Source of the DNA: an uncultured Saprospiraceae bacterium
GTDB lineage: Bacteria; Bacteroidota; Bacteroidia; Chitinophagales; Saprospiraceae
Assembly (NCBI GenBank): GCA_937950315.1
Contig: CALFDU010000050.1
Span: 1 to 48,463, forward strand
Direction: 5' to 3'
DNA length: 48,463 bases
Made by a program: the position numbers and the translations under genes. The notes under the pieces were generated by a model. It was not told the origin of the DNA and searched no databases. It saw only the letters and a list, made by a program, of their open reading frames with translations. Shown here piece after piece: positions 1 to 7,900 of this stretch; within the stretch, counting starts at the first letter, position 1, and every line of letters starts with the position of its first letter.

Positions 1-134
1 CCTGTTACGACTATTAGTTTCTCTTTTGGAAGTACAACTTCAATGTCTTTTAGGTTGTTAGACCTAGCTCCTTTGATGTGTATAAACTCTTTTGGGGAGT
101 ATTCCTTGCCTACTGTTTTCTTTTTCGCTTTCAA
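1..134 (-). CDS. uvrA: UvrA excinuclease ABC subunit A, N-terminal fragment (cut by window edge)
   Basis: Reading leftward from 134, the frame gives about 44 residues ending in IKGARSNNLKDIEVVLP...KLIVVTG. This is the conserved UvrA N-terminus running into the first Walker A loop (GLSGSGKSS), whose remainder lies outside the window. UvrA is the ATPase that recognises DNA damage in nucleotide excision repair. The start is TTG at 134-132: an in-frame TAA lies directly before it and there is no in-frame ATG in the visible part, so TTG is the only start available. It is divergent from the sigma factor gene at 413. The family call rests on the very conserved N-terminus and is firm despite the short length. 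Confidence 0.85.
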   Translation of the reverse strand, partial: MKAKKKTVGKEYSPKEFIHIKGARSNNLKDIEVVLPKEKLIVVT

Positions 135-268
135 TTATATGCTTAACGATTGATCTAGAATAAAGTTTAATGAGCGAAAATACCCAATTATATCAGATAT
201 ATAACTTATTTAAGGCATTGAACGCAATAAGTGTTATGCGTGCACTGTTTAATAGTTCAGTTAAGGAT

Positions 269-289
269 GTGTTAATTTAATTTTAACAC
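269..289. promoter_or_regulatory. Perfect 7-bp inverted repeat in the uvrA/sigma divergent intergenic region
   Basis: GTGTTAA at 269-275 and TTAACAC at 283-289 form a perfect dyad around a 7-nt AT spacer. It lies in the 278-bp region between the divergent uvrA and ECF sigma genes, about 125 bp from each start. It could be an operator or part of a promoter, but the region is AT-rich and 7-bp dyads arise by chance. No TAnnTTTG box was found in this intergenic region on either strand. Confidence 0.3.
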
Positions 290-412
290 TTGAATCCAAC
301 ATAAATTATCAGCATCTTTACACCTATTAGTTAAATCACATCAAACTTTATTGCCTATATAGCAAACTTTACACTTAATATTTTTTCACGGTTTACGAAA
401 ACTATTACTACA

Positions 413-997
413 ATGAGTGTAAAGAAACTAGATGATAGAGAGTTAATCAACCTCTATTTAAAAGGTGATGAAAATGCCTTCGCAGAACTTTTAGGACGTC
501 ACAGAGATCGTATTTATACGCAGATTTACCTGTTTGTTAAGGACAGAGATTTGGCAGAAGACATCTTTCAAGACGTTTTTATCAAAATTATCAAGACACT
601 AAGAAAAGGAAAGTACAACCACGAAGGGAAATTCCTTCAATGGGCACTAAGAATTTCTTACAACTTGTGTGTGGATCAATTCAGAAGACAAAAAAGAAGA
701 ACAAAAGTTTCCTCTAGTGAAACCTTTGACATCTTTGATGTTTTGGAAACTAAGGATCCTAACATGGAGCAGAACATGATCAAATCTCAAAAGCACACGT
801 TGATTCGCCAGTTGGTAGATCAATTACCTGCTGAACAAAGAGAAGTTGTCATTCTTAGACATTATGCTGATATGAGCTTTAAGGAAATTTCAAAATTGAC
901 GAAAGTAAGTATCAATACTGCATTGGGAAGAATGAGATATGCTCTGATCAACATGCGTAAGATGATTGAAAACAAAGAAGCTTTGTTGGTAGGCTAA
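413..997 (+). CDS. ECF-type RNA polymerase sigma factor (sigma-70 family)
   Basis: 194 residues, a normal ECF sigma length. Region 2 (about residues 22-95) shows AFAELLGRHRDRIYTQIYLFV, then DLAEDIFQDVFIKI and the -10-recognition helix around WALRISYNLCVDQFRR. Region 4 (about 130-185) has the helix-turn-helix LPAEQREVVILRHYADMSFKEISKLTKVSINTALGRMRYA (quoted here only as its boundaries, residues about 137-176). The protein would direct RNA polymerase to a regulon not visible here. No anti-sigma gene is adjacent, so it may be controlled at expression level. It is monocistronic: the following gene is convergent and a strong terminator separates them. ATG at 413 begins right before the conserved domain, with no Shine-Dalgarno, as usual in this phylum. 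Confidence 0.93.
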   Translation: MSVKKLDDRELINLYLKGDENAFAELLGRHRDRIYTQIYLFVKDRDLAEDIFQDVFIKIIKTLRKGKYNHEGKFLQWALRISYNLCVDQFRRQKRRTKVSSSETFDIFDVLETKDPNMEQNMIKSQKHTLIRQLVDQLPAEQREVVILRHYADMSFKEISKLTKVSINTALGRMRYALINMRKMIENKEALLVG

Positions 998-1009
998 ATT
1001 ATCAATCCG

Positions 1010-1024
1010 CCTGCCGGTAGCAGG
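1010..1024. repeat. Short palindrome CCTGC/GCAGG, dispersed-repeat type
   Basis: CCTGC (1010-1014), CGGTA, GCAGG (1020-1024), immediately after the sigma factor stop. It is locally GC-rich in an AT-rich intergenic setting. Similar CCTGCCGGTAGGCAGG-type palindromes are scattered in many Bacteroidota genomes; whether this is one of them needs a whole-genome count. Confidence 0.3.
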
Positions 1025-1119
1025 AAAGTATATTGGTGATTCCAATAGACGCCACTCTGAATAAATTTTACAATACACAACTACCAAAAACTCATACACT
1101 AAGTAGTAAAACCTTTTAC

Positions 1120-1153
1120 AAAAAAAGCCTTGTCGAGAGACAAGGCTTTTTTT
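1120..1153. terminator. Bidirectional intrinsic terminator
   Basis: A-tract 1120-1126, GCCTTGTC 1127-1134, GAGA tetraloop, GACAAGGC 1139-1146, T-tract 1147-1153. It is symmetrical, so it can end both the sigma factor transcript (+) and the converging lipoprotein transcript (-). Confidence 0.9.
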
Positions 1154-1182
1154 ATTTATATACTCAAAAGTAAAGTCTTTTC

Positions 1183-1905
1183 TTAATTACAAATATCCAT
1201 CACGGCTTTGGCAATTGTTTTAGCAACATCTAGATTCTTGGCTTTGTCTTTACTCACATCTACCGTTACCTGAAAAACTACATTTTTATGTAACACACTT
1301 ACTGTGCCTGATGAAAACTTCACATGAGTATCTGTAATGGCTCTATCTCCTAGCCCATCAATTCTATTTCGATCCATTTCTTTAAAGTTTTTAATGGTCA
1401 TCTTTTCTATCAAATCTTTTTCCCCTTTTGCTACTCTTTCATTGTAACTGGCCTCTCTAGCAGCTATTTCCTCTTTTGATGGCATAGGATATGAAGAATC
1501 AAACCACTGCTCCACTGTCATCTTGGTTTTAGATTTATCATACGTTCTAAACTGGCCGACATTTATCAAGTCATTCAATTCAGAATCAAAATTACCGGCC
1601 GCAGTTTTGATTTTTTCCATTCTTCCTGAATTCCACAAATAGGCGCAATCCTGTCGCTTAAGCATTTCAAGATTTTGTGATTGATTTATCTTCACCTTGG
1701 ATGGGTCTTGACCAGCGAGTGTAATGATTTCCTCAATCGACAAGATGTCACATGGCTTTTCTGCATATTTCTCTAGACAAGAGGTTTCTGAGGATTTAGA
1801 AGACCTGAATGCTGTTGAGGTATCTTCTGAAGTTGTGGGACTAGCATTAGAACAAGCAATGAGAAAAAGAGTTACCAGAAAAGTTCCAGCACTTAAGTAG
1901 TTCAT
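1183..1905 (-). CDS. Predicted lipoprotein of unknown function
   Basis: 240 residues beginning with a hydrophobic signal segment and the lipobox LIAC (Cys18), so probably anchored in the cell envelope. The mature part starts with a Ser/Thr/Asp-rich linker (residues 19-42), then a compact domain with CLEKYAEKPCDILSIEE, an internal DCAYLW segment and a C-terminal Cys (DICN). The PCDILSxEE...C.Y.W layout loosely recalls the DUF3558-type substrate-binding-like lipoproteins of actinobacteria, but I do not claim homology. The gene stands alone, converging on the sigma factor gene and sharing its terminator. A perfect 17-bp dyad lies 26-42 nt upstream of the ATG. Confidence 0.8.
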   Translation of the reverse strand: MNYLSAGTFLVTLFLIACSNASPTTSEDTSTAFRSSKSSETSCLEKYAEKPCDILSIEEIITLAGQDPSKVKINQSQNLEMLKRQDCAYLWNSGRMEKIKTAAGNFDSELNDLINVGQFRTYDKSKTKMTVEQWFDSSYPMPSKEEIAAREASYNERVAKGEKDLIEKMTIKNFKEMDRNRIDGLGDRAITDTHVKFSSGTVSVLHKNVVFQVTVDVSKDKAKNLDVAKTIAKAVMDICN

Positions 1906-1930
1906 ATGATTAATTTTTAAAGGGTTATTT

Positions 1931-1947
1931 TATACCTAAAAGGTATA
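1931..1947. promoter_or_regulatory. Perfect dyad upstream of the lipoprotein gene
   Basis: TATACCT (1931-1937), AAA, AGGTATA (1941-1947): a 17-bp dyad with 7-bp perfect arms, 26-42 nt upstream of the minus-strand ATG at 1905. Position and symmetry fit a repressor operator or a small 5'-UTR hairpin. The regulator is not known. Confidence 0.4.
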
Positions 1948-2016
1948 ATTATTTTTAAATCCAAACATCATGGAAAACCCGTAAAATTATTTCAATCTCC
2001 GAAAGAGATTAAAAAT

Positions 2017-3855
2017 CTAAATCTCATTTACAAAATCACTAAATATTTTCTTGTGGAGATCTAAATCCATTATGGGAGAAAGTGCTACTCTGGCAATATA
2101 ATCTTTGTCCCCTTCCTTGGTTGTCCCCTGTGTAGAAGTTGCAGGAATCGTCCAATAACAACCTTTCAATTGGCCATAACTTACACAGTATTTACTTTCA
2201 TTGGGGATAGAAGTGATCATCATTTTTATCAACTTATGATTCAGTGATCTTTTATATGCTTCTCGCTCTAGGTCTGTATTTCCTTTAGTAGGAAGATCTA
2301 GCGAAAAGACTGAAGGAGTAAATCCATAATCGGCCAATTCTTTAGAGACAAAGTTAATTTTTGCTTCAGGCAGTATTTGCTGGATATAATCCACAAAGGA
2401 TCTTGTATTTATATACGCATCCGCGATTCTTTGAATCATTGAAGGAAGTTGTTTAGCAAGAATTTCATACTGTAGATCTGTTGCTTCATTATCACATAGG
2501 CTTAAATGCAATTCGATCTTTTCCATTAAACCTGCTGCTTTGGTATTGCTTACGGCATAACCTGCCGTACACAATCCTCCACTAGGAAATTTTGACCCAC
2601 TTGCATAAACAATTGTTCTTACTGTTGATAAAATTTCTCCTTCTCCGAGGAAATGAACATTGGGGCAGAAGGTTTGATCTAAAATAAATACTGGATCAAC
2701 TGCCACTTTATTGTCAATCGTTTTTCGTTCTTTTCCAAGTGCTTCTTTTAATCGATTTAAATCGGGAACTTCAACACGCGGGTTGGTAGGAATTTCTGCG
2801 ATAATATATGGAATAGCATCTTCTTTGGCTACTTCATCTAGAATGGTTTCAATCCCGTCGACCATGTCCTTTCCTCCATCTACAGCTAAGTCAACAATCT
2901 CTACATCAGTAATGCATGCCGCCACTCTTCTTGCTTGATCGTTGGTGCCACCATAACAATTTGGTGGCACAATAAATTTAATTGCTTTGCCAGGATGTGT
3001 TTCTCTTGCATCGTGTATCAAGCCCATCATAATTGCATACTGCATCGACAACCCACTAGAAGCAACCAATGACTTTACATCCGATTCTGTCACCTGTGCC
3101 AAAGAATTGACAACCGATGCTTTATCAGATTCTACATTGCTCAGTTTAGAATTACCATCTTGTTCACCGACATAATTGTTTAATACCGTTAGACAATTCG
3201 CCGGAGTCATGGCAATGGTTTCTCTTCTTCTTACATGTTGAATTTCAGAAATGTAATTATCGTTTGATGCTCCATTTACAACGATTACACTACCTAAGTT
3301 TGAATGCGTATTCACATGAAAGTCTACGTTTGATTTAAGTTCTAGATTTATAATATCTTCTTGTTGAGATATAAAAATTATACTTCCGTCAAATGTTGTT
3401 TCAGGGCTAAATTCTTCTACTGGTTTTAACTCAAAGTTGTACCCGTAAATATTTCTTACGATTTCAGCATCAAATGGAATTGTTCCAGCATAAAATATTT
3501 GTGTCTTCTTTCCTTCTAATAAGTTCTTCCTCAAGATTGCATAAACTGGAGTAGTCTTAGAAGAGAAACTTATTACTTGATGAACATTTCGGTTGTTCAA
3601 TTTGGCAATGGTCCATTCTAATACACAAGACAATGGATGTCCCAATCTAATATAATCATAAGCTGTCGGTAATTGATTTAAAACACTTGAATCAGTTTTT
3701 CCACTTAGGAACAATGATTCAAAACTTTCAATAAACTCTCGTTTAGCTTCTTTTTCGTTGTATATATCCAACCTATGTGTTGTTAAATTCAACCAATCAG
3801 CTGGCATGTTTTGTAAAACATCACTGATGTAATTCTTCAACTTTTGAACTTCCAT
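2017..3855 (-). CDS. Cys/Met-metabolism-type PLP-dependent enzyme, long form
   Basis: 612 residues, against roughly 380-430 for classical cystathionine synthases/lyases. The C-terminal two thirds look like the trans-sulfuration PLP fold: cofactor phosphate-binding stretch VASSGLSMQYAIM (about residue 265), the Asp-containing strand FILDQTFCPN, and the Schiff-base lysine in YASGSKFPSGG (Lys about 421). The first ~220 residues form an extra alpha/beta domain without a recognised motif. The likely chemistry is beta- or gamma-elimination/replacement on a sulfur amino acid, but the substrate cannot be read from sequence. It is a single-gene unit between intergenic regions, and its ~340-nt upstream region carries a strong hairpin at 4111-4142. 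Confidence 0.8.
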   Translation of the reverse strand: MEVQKLKNYISDVLQNMPADWLNLTTHRLDIYNEKEAKREFIESFESLFLSGKTDSSVLNQLPTAYDYIRLGHPLSCVLEWTIAKLNNRNVHQVISFSSKTTPVYAILRKNLLEGKKTQIFYAGTIPFDAEIVRNIYGYNFELKPVEEFSPETTFDGSIIFISQQEDIINLELKSNVDFHVNTHSNLGSVIVVNGASNDNYISEIQHVRRRETIAMTPANCLTVLNNYVGEQDGNSKLSNVESDKASVVNSLAQVTESDVKSLVASSGLSMQYAIMMGLIHDARETHPGKAIKFIVPPNCYGGTNDQARRVAACITDVEIVDLAVDGGKDMVDGIETILDEVAKEDAIPYIIAEIPTNPRVEVPDLNRLKEALGKERKTIDNKVAVDPVFILDQTFCPNVHFLGEGEILSTVRTIVYASGSKFPSGGLCTAGYAVSNTKAAGLMEKIELHLSLCDNEATDLQYEILAKQLPSMIQRIADAYINTRSFVDYIQQILPEAKINFVSKELADYGFTPSVFSLDLPTKGNTDLEREAYKRSLNHKLIKMMITSIPNESKYCVSYGQLKGCYWTIPATSTQGTTKEGDKDYIARVALSPIMDLDLHKKIFSDFVNEI

Positions 3856-4198
3856 TTTTTCATCTTTAAATAAAGAGGAAAACTACATCAATTCAGGATG
3901 ATAATAAAGAGTAGAATGAATTATTTAATCGATTGTTAAAATAAGAATGTAGGATATGATTTTTTCAATCTCAACATATTAAAAAAAATAAATATGTAGT
4001 AGATATGTAGAAGGGATGGTATAGGTGTTGCAAGGTGTTTTGTAGTCTTATTAATGTAACATCATATTAATTACTTTAAAAGAAAAGTAATAATTAGTAA
4101 ACAACAGGGATGATCCTGTCGGCCCATTGGTTGACAGGATCACTTAGTTTAAGGTAGTACGTAATCCTGTTCAATGATATGCTTTATAAAAAGAAGAA
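3856..4198. other. Gene-free region upstream of the PLP enzyme gene
   Basis: No ORF with coding character. The minus strand is the presumed promoter and leader of the PLP gene. It holds one strong hairpin (4111-4142) and long AT-rich runs. I compared it by eye with SAM-type riboswitches because of the sulfur-amino-acid context and saw no convincing match. No TAnnTTTG box was found. Confidence 0.5.
4111..4142. promoter_or_regulatory. 10-bp perfect hairpin, no T-tract
   Basis: TGATCCTGTC (4111-4120) pairs perfectly with GACAGGATCA (4133-4142) across a 12-nt loop. Neither side has a T-run, so it is not a standard terminator. It lies about 255 nt upstream of the PLP gene and about 70 nt past the porE-like terminator. 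Confidence 0.45.
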
Positions 4199-4229
4199 TA
4201 AAAAAAGCCTTCCGATAAATCGAAAGGCT
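4199..4229 (-). terminator. Intrinsic terminator of the porP/porE-like operon
   Basis: On the minus strand, GCCTTTCGAT and ATCGGAAGGC form a 10-bp stem (one G-U pair) with a tight loop, followed by seven Ts (plus-strand A-run ending at 4206). It lies 31 nt beyond the stop codon at 4260. Confidence 0.85.
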
Positions 4230-4259
4230 CCATACTTTGGTAATCATAACTATTTCTAG

Positions 4260-6656
4260 TTATTCTGTTATTGTAGCTTCAAATTTTGCTTCGTTAATCA
4301 TCGGTTCTGTATTGGCAATCATATCGACAATTTTTGTCACTTTTCCTGGCTCAAAGGTAGAACTATCAAATACGACTCTGATTTTACCTGATTCACCTGG
4401 TTTGATTGCTCTACGTGGCCACTGAAGATCAGTACACTTGCATGCTGTTACAACTTCAATATTGAGGTCAGCGCTGCCTGTGTTTGTAAATTCGTAGTTA
4501 ACCAAGGCAGTATCACCTCTTTTAACTTCCCCTAAATCTACGAAAGCTTTTTTAAATTCAACTTTCGGAAGGTTTGTTTTTGGTGTTTCAACAGGTTCTT
4601 TTATTTCTATTGCTCCTTGAGAAGCTCCTTTTGTTACAGTTTTCTTGATTTCTATGGTTTTAGGACCGGCAATAATCTTGAACTCTGTTCTTCTATTCAG
4701 TCTATGTTCTCTGTCTCTACACTTCACTCCATTGACACATCTATTCAATATCTGCGATTCTCCATACCCTACTGGCTTGATTCTATCTGGCTCAATGCCC
4801 TTATCCAATAACCAATTTCTTGCAGATTGTGCTCGACGTTCTGATAATTGTTCATTGTATCTGGTCTTACCCTGCGAGTCTGTATGTGAAGACAACTCAA
4901 TAACCATGGTTGGGTATTTCAACAAAAGATCGTACAAGACTTCTAGATCTTGCTCAGCATCTGGTAAAATCTTATCATCATCCAAGTCGTAATAGATATT
5001 GTTCAATCTGATTGATTGATTGATTGTGACGGTTTCGTAATCATTAGGATCTTCAACAGGCTCAGGTGGTAATGGCTTTAATGAGATTGTTCTCTTTACT
5101 GTAAAGTCATCAATGATTCCTGCGGTATTGAATTTGATTGAGTCTGGATAATAGCCTGCTTTCTCAATTACCAATTGGTAATTATTATCACTGTCAAGCA
5201 TAAACTGATATTCATTGTTGTCTGGTATTGACTTATTATCAGGACTTATTGCTTGCGTTAGGTTTTTCAACTTAAGAGAAGCTCCATTTAAAGGTTCTTG
5301 ATTTTCGTCAACAATGATTGCCAAAAGATCTATGATTACTTCTCTGATATTAAACGCATAGATATCATCACAACAAGTTTCTGACTTTAATTTTTTCTTT
5401 GCTTCGTCAGGCCTATTGGATACAATAAATCCTCCTTTCCCATCTCTATTCAATGAGTAATAAAGATCATCATAAGATGTATTAAAATTAAACCCAAGGT
5501 TTTCTGGAGTACTCCAATTGGAACCATTCCAAGCAGATTTAAAAATATCAAATCCTCCTATTGTAGGAATTCCATCTGAGCTAAAGTATAAGTTTCCATC
5601 TGAATAGAATGGAGTGATTTCATCACCTGCAGTGTTGATTCCTTCTCCTAAATTGGTTGGTGTTTTAAAGCTACCGTCCCCATTTGCTGTAGCGTAATAA
5701 AGATCTCTTCCTCCGTAGCCACCAGCCATGTCTGAAACAAAAAACAATACATCGTTTCCAAACAATTCACCTGGCACTGGTTGTTGAGCAAGGTACTCAC
5801 CATTGATGCCTTCTATCTCAACGGCTGGACTCCATTCTTCATCCTTTCTATAGCTTGCAAATATTTTACTCCACGAAACTTCAGAACCCGTCAGTTGGGA
5901 TCTGGTGAAATACATAACTCTTCCGTCTGGAGAAAATGAAAGATTTGATGTATGGTAATCTTTTCTATTGATGTGCTCACCCAATGCTTCTGGCTTGCCC
6001 CATCCTTCATCTGTCTTACTTGACACATAGATTTTGGCGTGGTAGTCATCTTCTTCACCGCCCACTTCTATCACTTTCTTTCTATTGAATGATGAGTAAT
6101 ACAAAGATCCATCACGGTACAAGTGTGGTGCATTTTCACCTGATGCCGAGTTGATTTCTTTTCCTGCAAATCTTACTGCAATGTCAAGATTTTGTTCCAT
6201 GGAATTTAATCCCATGATTCCATCCAATTGAAATTGGGCTTTCTTTTTTAAATCTTCGTTGTCTGACTCTGTCAGAAATTGCTTGAAGTTTGTGATTGAT
6301 TCTTCGTACTTACCATTTTCCTTAAGTACGGTTGCATACATATATCTTTCATCTATAAATGCATCACTTTTGGATCGGCCACTCCATAGCTTCTTGTACT
6401 CTTTTTCTGCATCATCAAAATCTCTAAGTAAGTAAGAAAGTTTAGCGATATATGGAACCAGGCCTTTGTCACGACTTTCGTCATAGGCTTTTTCAAACCA
6501 TTCTCGGGCGTTATAATAATCACCGCTTTCAGCAGTCTCTTGAGCAATTTCTAGCATCTGCTCATAGGTCTGTGCTCTCAATGGTTGTGCAAATGAGTTA
6601 TAGCTACTGGCTACAAACAAAAGCAAAATTGATAGTCTTAATAAATTCATTTTCAT
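4260..6656 (-). CDS. PorE-like TPR / beta-propeller / OmpA protein with C-terminal DUF1573 domain
   Basis: 798 residues. Signal peptide ending SFAQ (about 1-23); TPR-type helices (about 28-150); PD40/WD40-like propeller with repeated SxDGxLYF elements (about 175-435); a carboxypeptidase-regulatory-like beta-sandwich (about 440-530); an OmpA peptidoglycan-binding domain (about 548-672) with SSHTDSQG, NEQLSERRAQ and the NRCxxGVxC...NRRTEF ending typical of Bacteroidota; then an Ig-like DUF1573 domain (about 700-798) with TACKCTD and KPGESGKI. The TPR-propeller-CRD-OmpA order matches PorE of the type IX secretion system and the OmpA partners of PorP/SprF. The DUF1573 tail is an addition. It lies 28 nt downstream of a PorP/SprF gene in one operon. 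Likely role: periplasmic anchoring of an outer-membrane T9SS-related complex to peptidoglycan. Confidence 0.88.
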   Translation of the reverse strand: MKMNLLRLSILLLFVASSYNSFAQPLRAQTYEQMLEIAQETAESGDYYNAREWFEKAYDESRDKGLVPYIAKLSYLLRDFDDAEKEYKKLWSGRSKSDAFIDERYMYATVLKENGKYEESITNFKQFLTESDNEDLKKKAQFQLDGIMGLNSMEQNLDIAVRFAGKEINSASGENAPHLYRDGSLYYSSFNRKKVIEVGGEEDDYHAKIYVSSKTDEGWGKPEALGEHINRKDYHTSNLSFSPDGRVMYFTRSQLTGSEVSWSKIFASYRKDEEWSPAVEIEGINGEYLAQQPVPGELFGNDVLFFVSDMAGGYGGRDLYYATANGDGSFKTPTNLGEGINTAGDEITPFYSDGNLYFSSDGIPTIGGFDIFKSAWNGSNWSTPENLGFNFNTSYDDLYYSLNRDGKGGFIVSNRPDEAKKKLKSETCCDDIYAFNIREVIIDLLAIIVDENQEPLNGASLKLKNLTQAISPDNKSIPDNNEYQFMLDSDNNYQLVIEKAGYYPDSIKFNTAGIIDDFTVKRTISLKPLPPEPVEDPNDYETVTINQSIRLNNIYYDLDDDKILPDAEQDLEVLYDLLLKYPTMVIELSSHTDSQGKTRYNEQLSERRAQSARNWLLDKGIEPDRIKPVGYGESQILNRCVNGVKCRDREHRLNRRTEFKIIAGPKTIEIKKTVTKGASQGAIEIKEPVETPKTNLPKVEFKKAFVDLGEVKRGDTALVNYEFTNTGSADLNIEVVTACKCTDLQWPRRAIKPGESGKIRVVFDSSTFEPGKVTKIVDMIANTEPMINEAKFEATITE

Positions 6657-6684
6657 GAATCAGCTGTTTTAAAATGAAAGAAAA

Positions 6685-7764
6685 TTAAAGTCTAGGACAA
6701 ATTAATAAAGGCTCTACCTCTGGCTTCTTGTAAATCTTACCGAGATACGTGATACCTAACTCGAACCCTGAAGATCGATTTGTCGCTGGTGTAAATGATG
6801 CTAGATTTATATCATAGGCCAAGCCTACTTTGATATCTTTTATGTCCATACCAACCATCAATTGAAGATCGGCTGCGTTGACGACTCTGACTCCTAGTCC
6901 TGCGTTTACGGAAATTTGTTTTTCTTCATTCATCATCAAACTACCTTTTGTCTGCACAACAATCTCGTTTGACTTTCCGCTGTTTTGAAAGAGTACGCTA
7001 GGTATTAACGTAAATCTCTTGCCAATGTCGTTATATAACGTAAAAAAACCTGTAGTTCTTACATTTCGGCGATCGATAGAATTACTTCCTGAACTAAAAA
7101 TTGATTGGCCTGGTCTTAAAAAATGTGCCACAGAAACCCCAAATCTTATGTCGGTTTTCTTGTTCACTTCTGATGTAAGCATGGTTCCAACATTCCAGTG
7201 CGTATAACTTCCTTGCAATAAAGAATTGTTTGCATTTTGAGGAGGTTGTTGCGCAATTAGGAAAGGATCTTGTCCAACGCCTAATTCTTGCTCCAGCGCA
7301 AATGGGGTTAAACCAGCATCTTTATCAAATCTTCTCTGCACGGCTCCAAATTGTCCTCCAAGTGTAAAGACTGTTTTGGCTTTTTTACCAATACCTAGGT
7401 GATATGCAACAGATAATAGCTGTCCGATATTTCTAAGAGAAGCACTTCCTGCTTGATCGTAATAAAAATTAGCGCCTACTCCGATCCAATCTTGTTTTCT
7501 GAATCCGCCAATTATCGGAGAATCGACAAAAATCGTAACTGTCTGAAATGGCTTGGCACTTTGGACTCCACCAAAATCTGAAGAAACTGATCGGTACTGG
7601 TCGCGGTAAACACCTCCAACTCTATATGATCCAAGATATGCTCCTGTCAGAGCAGGATTGACATTCATCGGTGTCATATCGAATTGGGTAAAATGTAAAT
7701 CTTGACCTGTAACGCTGAATGTCGTCATCATCGCAAGAAGCAAGAATAAATACTTAAATCGCAT
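6685..7764 (-). CDS. PorP/SprF family type IX secretion membrane protein
   Basis: 359 residues with a signal peptide (about 1-20, ending SVTGQ). The mature N-terminus DLHFTQFDMTPMNVNPALTG is the PorP/SprF hallmark (H-F-x-Q-F ... NPA-x-TG). The rest alternates like a 12-16 strand outer-membrane beta-barrel and ends in ELGITYLGK...LICPRL. Family members sit in the outer membrane and work with PorK/L/M/N/E or with gliding adhesins such as SprB. The paired OmpA-type gene downstream supports this; no adhesin gene is adjacent, so the client is unknown. It is first in its operon, and no canonical promoter was recognised in the 136-bp divergent region. Confidence 0.92.
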   Translation of the reverse strand: MRFKYLFLLLAMMTTFSVTGQDLHFTQFDMTPMNVNPALTGAYLGSYRVGGVYRDQYRSVSSDFGGVQSAKPFQTVTIFVDSPIIGGFRKQDWIGVGANFYYDQAGSASLRNIGQLLSVAYHLGIGKKAKTVFTLGGQFGAVQRRFDKDAGLTPFALEQELGVGQDPFLIAQQPPQNANNSLLQGSYTHWNVGTMLTSEVNKKTDIRFGVSVAHFLRPGQSIFSSGSNSIDRRNVRTTGFFTLYNDIGKRFTLIPSVLFQNSGKSNEIVVQTKGSLMMNEEKQISVNAGLGVRVVNAADLQLMVGMDIKDIKVGLAYDINLASFTPATNRSSGFELGITYLGKIYKKPEVEPLLICPRL

Positions 7765-7900
7765 ACTGCTGTTATTTGTGCTTTATGATTAACATGAACC
7801 AGAAAATACTTCAATTGTCCATGGTAGGTAAAAATAGCGGAATGATAATAGATTTAGTATTTTGGAAGCGTTAATTATGAAAAAATATAGGCTATAAACT

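Noticed and set aside
890-1099. Minus-strand frame opposite the sigma factor end
   Set aside because: It overlaps the conserved HTH of the sigma factor antisense; no family match and no promoter.
3856-4198. SAM-type riboswitch for the PLP enzyme
   Set aside because: The leader was checked by eye for SAM-I/SAM-II features and none was convincing; only a simple hairpin is present.
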